DNA from: Microthrixaceae bacterium
GTDB lineage: Bacteria > Actinomycetota > Acidimicrobiia > Acidimicrobiales > DATDAH01
Direction of reading: 5' to 3'
Length of the DNA: 64,000 nt
Assembly (NCBI GenBank): GCA_020637195.1
Contig: JACJWK010000001.1
Location: 1-64,000 of the forward strand
Below, one piece after another: positions 7,394 to 16,936 of this stretch. Both the position numbers and the translations under genes were made by a program. The notes beneath the pieces were generated by a model that did not search any database, had not been told where the DNA came from, and saw only the letters and a program-made list of their open reading frames with translations. Within the stretch, counting starts at the first letter, position 1. Each line of letters begins with the position of its first letter.

Positions 7394-9936
7394 CGCCGCC
7401 CCGGGTCGTTGGGCGTGAACACGCTCCGTTGGGGCACCTGGTGGGTGAAGTGCTCGGCGTCGATCGCGTCCGCGGCCCGGTGCAGGTGGTCGTCGAGATC
7501 GTCCAGGAAGGCGGCCAAACGGCCCCGGCGCCCCCCGTCGTCGAGGTGACCCAGGTCCGAGGTGTCGGCCGCGGCCACGAGCTCGGCTGCGTCGCCGCAC
7601 CGGCGCAGGGCCGTCGAGGCGCCGGTCGCCGGGCCCGGCAGCCCGGCCACCGCCGCGCGCAGGGCGCGTGTCTGGAACGCGAGCGAGCGCGGGTTGTCCG
7701 GGTCGACGACGAGCAGGTCGAGGGCGGTGACCACGCGGGCCCGTGACCGGCTCCGACGCCGGTAGGTGATGATGCTCTCCGCCACGATCAGCGCCGATTC
7801 GAGCACCAAGCTGTCGGTCGCGGTGTCGACCGAGTCCACGACGGTGGCTCGGAGCAGGGCGCTCGCCTGGAGGGCACGTTCGAGTCGCCGGCCGGCCTCC
7901 TGGAGGCGCCAGGCGCCGTCGCGCACCGTGCTCTCCGCCGCGAGGCCGGCGAGGGCGATCAGGGCCTGCAGCACGCGGCCGAGCAGGATGGGGTCGGGCG
8001 TCAGCGGCGCCCGGCGCCGCAGGTCGTCGAGCTCCCGGTCGAGATGGCCCATCACGAGCCAGGTGTCGCCGCTGACCTGGTCGCGCACCTCGGTGGCGGC
8101 GTCGAGGAGCCGGCGCAGGTCGTAGGCCAGCGTTCCCGGGCGGAGCTCGTCGACGACGAGGGAGCGGAGCTCGTCGTCGGGTCGGGCGACCAGACCCGCG
8201 CCGGCGTCACCGGAGAAGCCCGGCCAGGTGCCCGAGACCGCGGTGAGGGCGCGCAGGAGCACCTGGATGCTGGCGACACCGGCCGGGGTCGCCCCGGCGG
8301 CGAACTCGTTGCGGCGGTCGGTCACCACCCGGAGGAGCCGCGTGAGCGACGCGGCCCGCTCGGCGTAGCGGCTCATCCAGAACAGGTGCTCGCCGGCGCG
8401 GGGCGAGGTCGAGGGGCCGGCGGGCACGAGGGCTCCGGCGTCGGGCGGGGGCTGGAGCCAGAACCCGGTGAGGTGCTCGGGTTCGGCGGCGAGCACGCAG
8501 GTGTCCTTGCTCACGGCGCCGGCCTGGTTGGTGATGACCAGCTGGTCCGGCCGGGTGGCCACCCGCGTGAGCCCGCCCGGCATCACCGAGTACCCCTCGC
8601 CCTCGGTGACCGCGAAGGTCCGCAGCACCGTGCGGCGGGGCGCGAGGGCCCCCTCCACCAGCGAGGGCGCGGTGCCGATCGCCACCGGGCGTTGCCCGAC
8701 CCACTCGTGGGGACGGGACTCGATCCGTCGGCGCAGCTCGTCCCGGCCGGCGGCGTCGAGCGCCCAGCCCAGCTGCGTGGTGGTCCCGGCACCCCGGGCG
8801 ATCGGTTTCACCACGAGGCCCTCGAGGTGGGTGAGGACGTGGTGGCGGGCCGCGGGCTCGCCGCACCACCAGGTCTCCGCCGACGGGAGCAGCAGCTCCT
8901 CGTCCAGCACCACCTCGGCGACGCGGGGCAGGAACGGCATCAGCCCGGGGTTCTCCAGCACACCGCTGCCGAACGTGTTGACCACCGACACGTTGCCGAT
9001 CCGGCAGGCCTCGAGGAGGCCGGGCACCCCGAGGCTGGAGCCCGGCAGGAGCTCGACGGGATCGCAGTACTGGGCGTCGACGCGGCGCAGGATGACGTGC
9101 ACCGGCTCGAGGCGGTCGATCGAGCGCATCCACACCCGGCCGTCCCGCACCCGGAGGTCCTCGCCCTGGACCAGGGGCACCCCGAGCTGCGTGGCGAGGT
9201 AGCCGTGCTCGAACGAGGTCTCGGACCACGGCCCAGGGGTCAGGACCACGATGCGCGGCACGTCGTCGGTGTCGGGGGCGACCGAGAGCAACGCCGACCG
9301 CAACGCGCGGAGGAACGGCGCCAGCCGCTGGACCTGTGCCGAGCGGTGGAGGTCGGGCAGGACGCGGGACATCACCACCCGGTTCTCCAGGGCGTAGCCC
9401 GCGCCCGAGGGCGCCTGGGCCCGGTCCGACAGCACGACGTGGCGGCCCTGGTCGTCGCGCGCCAGGTCGGTCGCGGCGAGGAAGAGCTGGTGGGCTCCGG
9501 GCACCCGGATGCCGTCCGCGGGTCGGAGGAACCCGGGATGCCCGTACACCACCTCGGGGGGCAGGAGGCCGTCGCGCACGAGGCGGCGCGGGCCGTAGAG
9601 GTCGTCCAACACCCGGTCCAGGAGCTGGGCGCGCTGGGCCACCCCCCGCTCGAGGGTGGCCCACTCGTCGGCGGCCAGCACGAGGGGCACCGGGTCGGCG
9701 GCCCAGGGGCGGTGGCCGGGGCCTCCCGTCGGTGCCCCCTGGTAGGTGACGCCGTCGTCGGCCAGCAGCCGGGCGGCCTCGACCGAGCGACGGTCGAGGT
9801 CCCCCGAGCCGAGCAGGGTGGGGGCGACGGCGGCCCAGGGGCCGCGGAGGGTCCCGTCGGGCGCGACCAGGTCGTCGTGGGCGCCGGGCAGGGGCTCGTA
9901 GGGCGCCCCCACCGCCGGCACGGTCGGATCGGTCAC
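7390..9936 (-). CDS. Circularly permuted ATP-grasp / alpha-E domain fusion
   Basis: 848 residues. The first half is a circularly permuted ATP-grasp amidoligase (VLSDRAQAPSGAGYALENR, RIVVLTPGPWSETSFEHGYL, a lysine in GLVVKPIARGAG). The second half, from about residue 490, is an alpha-E helical domain (LFWMSRYAERAASLTRLL). These two units are usually separate neighbouring genes, as in the second copy just upstream here (9956-12398). Family work predicts ATP-dependent formation of peptide or amide bonds, product unknown. The GTG start has its own CAGACT hexamer 7 nt upstream. The lysine and surrounding residues of the grasp are retained, so it looks catalytically competent. Confidence 0.9.
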   Translation of the reverse strand: MTDPTVPAVGAPYEPLPGAHDDLVAPDGTLRGPWAAVAPTLLGSGDLDRRSVEAARLLADDGVTYQGAPTGGPGHRPWAADPVPLVLAADEWATLERGVAQRAQLLDRVLDDLYGPRRLVRDGLLPPEVVYGHPGFLRPADGIRVPGAHQLFLAATDLARDDQGRHVVLSDRAQAPSGAGYALENRVVMSRVLPDLHRSAQVQRLAPFLRALRSALLSVAPDTDDVPRIVVLTPGPWSETSFEHGYLATQLGVPLVQGEDLRVRDGRVWMRSIDRLEPVHVILRRVDAQYCDPVELLPGSSLGVPGLLEACRIGNVSVVNTFGSGVLENPGLMPFLPRVAEVVLDEELLLPSAETWWCGEPAARHHVLTHLEGLVVKPIARGAGTTTQLGWALDAAGRDELRRRIESRPHEWVGQRPVAIGTAPSLVEGALAPRRTVLRTFAVTEGEGYSVMPGGLTRVATRPDQLVITNQAGAVSKDTCVLAAEPEHLTGFWLQPPPDAGALVPAGPSTSPRAGEHLFWMSRYAERAASLTRLLRVVTDRRNEFAAGATPAGVASIQVLLRALTAVSGTWPGFSGDAGAGLVARPDDELRSLVVDELRPGTLAYDLRRLLDAATEVRDQVSGDTWLVMGHLDRELDDLRRRAPLTPDPILLGRVLQALIALAGLAAESTVRDGAWRLQEAGRRLERALQASALLRATVVDSVDTATDSLVLESALIVAESIITYRRRSRSRARVVTALDLLVVDPDNPRSLAFQTRALRAAVAGLPGPATGASTALRRCGDAAELVAAADTSDLGHLDDGGRRGRLAAFLDDLDDHLHRAADAIDAEHFTHQVPQRSVFTPNDPGRR

Positions 9937-9943
9937 GCCGTCG

Positions 9944-9949
9944 AGTCTG
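9944..9949 (-). promoter_or_regulatory. -10-like CAGACT before the ATP-grasp/alpha-E fusion
   Basis: On the minus strand CAGACT is followed by 7 nt and then the GTG at 9936. It lies in the 19-bp gap behind the alpha-E gene, so the fusion gene may have its own leaderless transcript as well as read-through. Confidence 0.5.
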
Positions 9950-9955
9950 GCGCGC

Positions 9956-10909
9956 TCAACCGGTCACGGTCAGGGATGGCGCGGGGAGGAAGTAGGTCGC
10001 GGTGAGGGTCTCGTCGAGCGAGGCCAGGCCCACCTGCAGGTCGTCCAACAGCGACAACAGGTCGGCCGCCGGGCTCCCGGCCGGGTCGACGTCGCCCAGC
10101 CGCCGCGCGACGGCCGCGCACCCGGCCATCGGGGCGTCCTGGTGGGGGAGCTCGAGCAGCCACCGGGAGAGCGCGGTCAGGCAGTGCTCGACCGACCTCG
10201 GGAAGGCGGCGTCGAACAGCAGGAACCGGACGGCGTCGGGCCCGCGCACCACCCCGCCCGTGGCGCGTCGGTACATCTGCTCGGCGCCGAGGGAGCGCAG
10301 CGTGGCCAGCCAGGTGACGTCGACGAAGGGTCGCAGGCCGTCGGGGACGCCGCCGACGAGGATCGCCGCCTCGACCTCGAGCACCCGGGTGGTCATGTCG
10401 GCCCGCTCGACGAAGCGGCCGATCTCCAAGAAGGCGAAGGCGTCGTCGCGGGTCATCGTCGCGTAGATGGAGCCCGCCACCAGGTGGCACCGCCGGATGA
10501 TCTCCTCGCACCAGGCCAGGCGGGTCCGCCGGGCCACCGCCTCCCCGCCGGTGTCGCGGGCCCAGAGGTGCAGCTCGTTGACGAGCTCCCAGGTTCGGCG
10601 GGGGACGGTCGGCCGGGCCACTCGAAGGTCCTCCCGCGCCTGGTCGATCGACGCCACGACCGACCCGGGGCTCGCCGGATCGTCGAGGAGGAACGAGACG
10701 ATGGTGGCTTCCCGGGGCTCGTCGTGGGCGAGCCGGTAGTCCTCCTGGCTGCCGGTGACCGCCAGGAGCGGTCCCCACGTGAGCCCCGCGGAGCGAGGCA
10801 GGTCGAGGAAGAGCTCGGTGTGGGTCTTGACGAGACGAGCGGTCGACTCGGCCCGTTCCAGGTAGCGGCCGGCCCAGTAGGCGTTCTCGGCGACGCGGGA
10901 CAGCAACAC
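9956..10909 (-). CDS. Alpha-E domain protein
   Basis: 317 residues, all-helical alpha-E family (signature LLSRVAENAYWAGRYLERAE at the N-terminus, plus GRFVERADMTTRVLEVE). It is encoded immediately after a circularly permuted ATP-grasp gene, the standard pairing for the family, and probably forms part of the same amide-bond-forming complex. GTG 10909 is preceded by GAGGAGG with 8 nt spacing, which fixes the start. It is the unfused counterpart of the C-terminal half of the gene that follows. Confidence 0.88.
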   Translation of the reverse strand: MLLSRVAENAYWAGRYLERAESTARLVKTHTELFLDLPRSAGLTWGPLLAVTGSQEDYRLAHDEPREATIVSFLLDDPASPGSVVASIDQAREDLRVARPTVPRRTWELVNELHLWARDTGGEAVARRTRLAWCEEIIRRCHLVAGSIYATMTRDDAFAFLEIGRFVERADMTTRVLEVEAAILVGGVPDGLRPFVDVTWLATLRSLGAEQMYRRATGGVVRGPDAVRFLLFDAAFPRSVEHCLTALSRWLLELPHQDAPMAGCAAVARRLGDVDPAGSPAADLLSLLDDLQVGLASLDETLTATYFLPAPSLTVTG

Positions 10910-10967
10910 GATGCGTTCCTCCTCGGGGGTCGGGGGCCGCGTCGGCGGCGCCCCGCGTGGGTCGGGC

Positions 10968-12398
10968 TCACGGCGCGGGCAGGGCGTCGGGGTGCCGCGG
11001 CGTGCGGGCGACGTCGGGATCGATGACCCAGGTGTCCTTGCTGCCACCGCCCTGGGAGCTGTTCACGATGAGCGAGCCCTCGTCCCGGGCCACCCGGGTG
11101 AGCCCGCCGGTGGTCACGTAGGGCCGATCGCCGGACAGCACGAAGGGGCGCAGGTCGACGTGGCGGGGGGCCACCGAGCCGTCGCACAGGGTGGGCACGG
11201 TCGAGAGCGAGAGGATGGGCTGGGCGACGTAGCTGCGGGGCTCGGCCTCCACGCGGCGGCGGATCTCGTCCCGGCTGGCCTCGGTCGAGTGGCTGCCCAC
11301 GAAGATGCCGTAGCCCCCGGACTCGTTCGCCGGCTTCACCACCAGCCGCTCGAGGTTGGCCAGCACGTGGCGGCGTTGGCGATCGTCCGCGCAGACGAAC
11401 GTCTCGACGTTGGGGATCAGCGGGTCCTCGCCGAGGAAGTAGCGGATCAGCGCGGGGACGTAGGCGTACACCGCCTTGTCGTCCGCGACGCCCGCCCCCG
11501 GGGCGTTGGCGAGCGCCACGTTGCCGCGGCGCCACGCGTCGATGAGGCCCGGGACGCCGAGCACGGAGTCCCGGCGGAAGACCTCGGGGTCGAGGAAGAG
11601 GTCGTCGATGCGTCGGTACACGACGTCGACCCGCTCGGGGCCCGCGATCGTGCGCACGTACACCACGCCGTCGTCGACCACCAGGTCTCGGCCCTCGACG
11701 AGGTGGGCACCGAGCTGTTGGGCGAGGAAGGCGTGCTCGAAGTAGGCGGAGTTGTGGACGCCGGGGGTCAGCACGACGACCACGGGGGCGTCGTCGGGCC
11801 GCGGCGACAGCGAGGCCAGCAGCTCCCGCAGCCGGGTCGGGTAGGCGTCGACGGGATGGATGTCGAGGTCGTGGAAGACGTCGGCCAGCACGCGCTTCGA
11901 GATCTGGCGGTTCTCCAGGAGGTACGAGACCCCCGACGGCACCCGGAGGTTGTCCTCGAGCACGTACATGGTGCCGTCGCCGTCGCGCACGAGGTCGCTG
12001 CCGCAGATGTGGGCCCAGGTCCCCCCGGGTGGGTCCACCCCACGGCACTCGGGCCGGAAGTTGGCGGACTCCCCGAGGATCTCGGCCGGCACCACGCCGT
12101 CGCGGAGGGCGCACCGGTCGCCGTAGACATCCGCGATGAAGAGGTTCAGGGCGACCAGGCGCTGCGTCAGGCCGGCGGAGATGCGCGACCACTCGTGGGT
12201 CGACAGCACGCGCGGGATGACGTCGAAGGGCCACTCCCGGTCGATGCCGGCGCCCTCCGAGTAGACGGTGAACGAGATGCCCATCGCCCGGATGGCGAGC
12301 TCGGCGGCCTCCTGCCGCTCCCGCAGCGCGGGCCCGAGGCGCCGGAGGTGCTCCATCACCCCGTCGCAGCCGGGCCGGGCGCGACCCGGGCCCAGCAT
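10968..12398 (-). CDS. Circularly permuted ATP-grasp protein (amidoligase type)
   Basis: 476 residues from the first available ATG. Typical motifs are VLEDNLRVPSGVSYLLENR, VVVLTPGVHNSAYFEHAFLA, RRIDDLFLDP, and the nucleotide-binding lysine in LERLVVKPANESGGYG. The family makes amide or peptide bonds from ATP and a carboxylate. Similarity continues upstream of this ATG: the same frame reads DPWRTYPSGSGWDE directly before MLGPG, matching the conserved DEM region near family N-termini. No ATG, GTG or TTG exists in that extension, so the true start is unresolved (non-standard start, or a frame break). A GGAGGA sequence lies near 12530. Confidence 0.85.
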   Translation of the reverse strand: MLGPGRARPGCDGVMEHLRRLGPALRERQEAAELAIRAMGISFTVYSEGAGIDREWPFDVIPRVLSTHEWSRISAGLTQRLVALNLFIADVYGDRCALRDGVVPAEILGESANFRPECRGVDPPGGTWAHICGSDLVRDGDGTMYVLEDNLRVPSGVSYLLENRQISKRVLADVFHDLDIHPVDAYPTRLRELLASLSPRPDDAPVVVVLTPGVHNSAYFEHAFLAQQLGAHLVEGRDLVVDDGVVYVRTIAGPERVDVVYRRIDDLFLDPEVFRRDSVLGVPGLIDAWRRGNVALANAPGAGVADDKAVYAYVPALIRYFLGEDPLIPNVETFVCADDRQRRHVLANLERLVVKPANESGGYGIFVGSHSTEASRDEIRRRVEAEPRSYVAQPILSLSTVPTLCDGSVAPRHVDLRPFVLSGDRPYVTTGGLTRVARDEGSLIVNSSQGGGSKDTWVIDPDVARTPRHPDALPAP

Positions 12399-12601
12399 CT
12401 CGTCCCAACCCGACCCGGACGGGTAGGTGCGCCACGGATCGGTGCCGGGCGCCGGGGGATCGGTGGGTCGGGTTCCGTCGGAGATGGCGAGAGGCTGTCG
12501 GTCGCGGGTGACAGCCGTGTTTCCTCCCGGTGAAAGGCTATCGGAGGGGTCGGCGTGCGGCCGCCGGCCCGATGTGCCCGCCCGCGACCTCCCGAGTCCC
12601 G

Positions 12602-12760
12602 GCTGATGCCCGTCGACGTGGAGGTCGAGGGGGTGCTCACGCGGACCGTGCGCGACACCGCCCGGTTCCTCGCCGAGGCGGCCCGACCCGGCGGGCCTTC
12701 GACCGGGCGTCGGCCCTCCTCGAGTCGTTGGGCCACGTGGCCCTGCTGCTCTCGCTCGCC
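12602..12760 (+). pseudogene. Amidase gene relic
   Basis: Two short stretches in different frames match successive parts of amidase-signature enzymes. MPVDVEVEGVLTRTVRDTA plus RFLAEAARP lies at about 12605-12690, and TRRAFDRASALLESLGH at about 12693-12755. In intact amidases these segments are separated by several dozen residues, so the copy has lost internal sequence and its frame. No Ser-Ser-Lys catalytic region remains. The 440-bp gap between the ATP-grasp and phospholipase D genes holds nothing else I recognise; the last 80 bases look non-coding. Confidence 0.5.
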
Positions 12761-12837
12761 CTCGAGCAGGCGGCGCCCTGGTCGCATCTCGGCGCCACCG
12801 CCGGCCGCGCGGGGGCCGCCCGGCCGGCGGCGTCGCC

Positions 12838-14049
12838 CTAGGACTGCGAGCGCAGGGGGAGGACCAGGCGCTCGAGGAGCCGCTGGGGGAGTGGCCGCTC
12901 CCGCCAGCGGGCGGGGTCCACCCGTTCGCTGCGCCGGAGGTCGTCGTCGAAGTGGGCGTCGAGGGTGGCGACGAGCTCGGGATCGAGGACCACGAGGTTG
13001 ACCTCCTCGTCCTTGGCCAGCGACCGGGCGTTGATGTTCGCCGAGCCGATGTTGGCCACGAGGCCGTCGACGGTCATCACCTTCGCGTGCAGCATGCTGG
13101 GCTGGAACTCCCAGATGCGCACGCCGGCCGACACGAGGTCGTCGTACACGGCGTGGCCGGCGAGTTGGACGAAGCGCTTGTCGACGTGGGGACCGGGCAC
13201 CAGGATCTCGATCTCGACGCCCCGGGCGGCGGCCTGGCACAGCGCCTCGACGAGGCCCTCGTCGGGCACGAAGTAGGCGGTGGTGATCCGGATCCGGTGG
13301 TGGGCGAGGTCGAGCAGGGTCCGCAGCAGGATGTCGATGTCGCTCCAGCCGGTCTCGGCCGCGCCGCGGATGCACTGGACCACCGAGTGGCCCGGCTGAG
13401 GCTGCTCGGGGAAGGCGTCGACCTCGCTGAACAGGCCCGGGGCGGTCTCGCTCCAGTTGTCCAGGAACGCGGCCCGCAGGCCGTCGACCGCCGGCCCCTG
13501 GATGCGGAAGTGGGTGTCGCGCCACTCCGACTCGTCGCGGGCGTCGCCGGTCCACTCGTCGGCGATGCCGACGCCGCCGGTGAAGGCCACCGCCTCGTCG
13601 ACCACCATCACCTTGCGATGCGTTCGATGGTTGGCCTCGAAGAGGTGGAACCGGTGCAACGGTCGGAACCAGCGGACGTCGACGCCGGCCGCCTCCATGT
13701 CGTCGATGAGGGCCCGATCGATCGTGCGGGCACCGAGCGCATCGAGCAGGACGCGCACGCGCACCCCCGCCTCGGCGCGGCGGCAGAGCCGCGCCGCCAG
13801 CTCCTCGCCGACGCGGCCCTCCCAGTACACGAACGTCAAGAAGTCGACCGTGCGCTCGGCGGCCTCGACGGCGTCGAACATCGACGGGAAGATCTCGTCG
13901 CCGTTGCGGAGGACGTCGATCCGGTTGCCCTCGGTCGCGGGAGTGCCCAGAACCCCTTCGAGGTGGCGGCGGAAGCGGCGCTCGGCCTCGTCCGCCATGC
14001 CCTCCTCGGCCGGCCGTCTCGCCGGACTCGTGTCCTCGGCGGCGGTCAC
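12838..14049 (-). CDS. Phospholipase D-type cardiolipin synthase
   Basis: 403 residues with two HKD motifs: HRTHRKVMVVDEAVAFTGG near residue 150 and LHAKVMTVDGLVANIGSAN near residue 320. This is the layout of the ClsB/YbhO-type cardiolipin synthases, which join phosphatidylglycerol or related lipids at the membrane. It is shorter than ClsA and has no clear N-terminal transmembrane pair, so a related phosphodiesterase role is possible. GTG 14049 is chosen because TACCCT lies 6 nt upstream; ATG 13998 is an alternative. It lies between two gene relics, suggesting a locus that has been rearranged. Confidence 0.85.
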   Translation of the reverse strand: MTAAEDTSPARRPAEEGMADEAERRFRRHLEGVLGTPATEGNRIDVLRNGDEIFPSMFDAVEAAERTVDFLTFVYWEGRVGEELAARLCRRAEAGVRVRVLLDALGARTIDRALIDDMEAAGVDVRWFRPLHRFHLFEANHRTHRKVMVVDEAVAFTGGVGIADEWTGDARDESEWRDTHFRIQGPAVDGLRAAFLDNWSETAPGLFSEVDAFPEQPQPGHSVVQCIRGAAETGWSDIDILLRTLLDLAHHRIRITTAYFVPDEGLVEALCQAAARGVEIEILVPGPHVDKRFVQLAGHAVYDDLVSAGVRIWEFQPSMLHAKVMTVDGLVANIGSANINARSLAKDEEVNLVVLDPELVATLDAHFDDDLRRSERVDPARWRERPLPQRLLERLVLPLRSQS

Positions 14050-14055
14050 GCCGAG

Positions 14056-14061
14056 AGGGTA
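14056..14061 (-). promoter_or_regulatory. -10 element TACCCT before the phospholipase D gene
   Basis: On the minus strand TACCCT is followed by 6 nt and the GTG at 14049. This is the same geometry as the other leaderless starts in the window and favours the longer form of the protein. Confidence 0.5.
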
Positions 14062-14149
14062 CCGGCGGTCGCCGTCCGCCGCGCGGGCTCTCGGGGCGGC
14101 GGGGGCCCGACCGAATCGTCCAGGGTGCCGGAGCGAGGCGCGGGCGCCC

Positions 14150-14446
14150 CGGCCCGCACCGCTTCGAGTGGCCCGCCGGCGGTCGCCGGCGATCCGCGCC
14201 GTGCTCGCCGGGCTCGCCGCCGGCGGGGCCGCGATGGTGGCGGCCACCCGGGTCCTGCTCGGTGTGCACTGGTTCACCGACGTCCTCGCGGGGCTGTTGT
14301 TGGGATGGCTGTGGTTCGCCGCCTGCTCGGTCGCGTTCGGGGGGCGCCTGTTCCGGTTCGGCGCCCCGGCGGCCACGGCCGAGGCGCAGGCCCGGGCCGA
14401 GCTCGGCGCTCGCCGTCCGGACGGGCCCGACGACACGGCCCGGTGA
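14150..14446 (+). pseudogene. PAP2 phosphatase, C-terminal relic
   Basis: The frame ending at 14446 encodes the third catalytic motif of PAP2 phosphatases (TRVLLGVHWFTDVLAGLLLG, containing SR/TR-x5-H-x3-D) in a membrane helix, followed by a normal-looking charged tail. The first two motifs (KxxxxxxRP and PSGH) and the upstream helices are absent. Upstream sequence in this frame runs into the antisense of the phospholipase D gene. It is therefore a 5'-truncated remnant, probably cut when the neighbouring gene arrived or flipped. About 100 residues of recognisable PAP2 remain. Confidence 0.7.
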
Positions 14447-14523
14447 GCGCCCACGGGGCGCGCCGCCCCCGATCCCTGCCCCCCGGTGCGCATGGTCGAC
14501 GCCACACCGGGTAGGGCACGGCC

Positions 14524-14820
14524 ATGACGTCCGTCGACCCCGATGCCGGCCCGGTTCCCGAGGACAACCTGCCGGGGCACCACCCAGACCACGACCAGGA
14601 CCGGCCCGACCTCGATGCCGTGGCGGCGAAGCTCGGGACGGTGCCGCCCGGCGATCGCGAGGAGGCCGCGGGCCCCTCGGCGGCGGAGCGGGTCGAGGCG
14701 CTGCTCGTCACGCCCATCTCGATCGGCTCCGGCCTGGTGCTCGGGGCTGCGGCCGTCGGACGCGCCGTCGCGCGGAGCGCGGGCCGTCAGGCGTTCCGTC
14801 GCCTCGGCCTGTCCCGCTGA
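14524..14820 (+). CDS. Small hypothetical protein
   Basis: 98 residues with an acidic, proline-rich first half, then a GSGLVLGAAAVGRAVARSA hydrophobic stretch that could be a single membrane segment, and a basic end. No family recognised. TAGGGC, six nt before the ATG, resembles the leaderless -10 pattern. It ends ten bases before glgX, so the two are probably co-transcribed; a role in glycogen or trehalose metabolism is only guilt by position. Confidence 0.55.
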   Translation: MTSVDPDAGPVPEDNLPGHHPDHDQDRPDLDAVAAKLGTVPPGDREEAAGPSAAERVEALLVTPISIGSGLVLGAAAVGRAVARSAGRQAFRRLGLSR

Positions 14821-14830
14821 CCTGCCCGAC

Positions 14831-16932
<2,102 letters not shown>

Positions 16933-16936
<4 letters not shown>

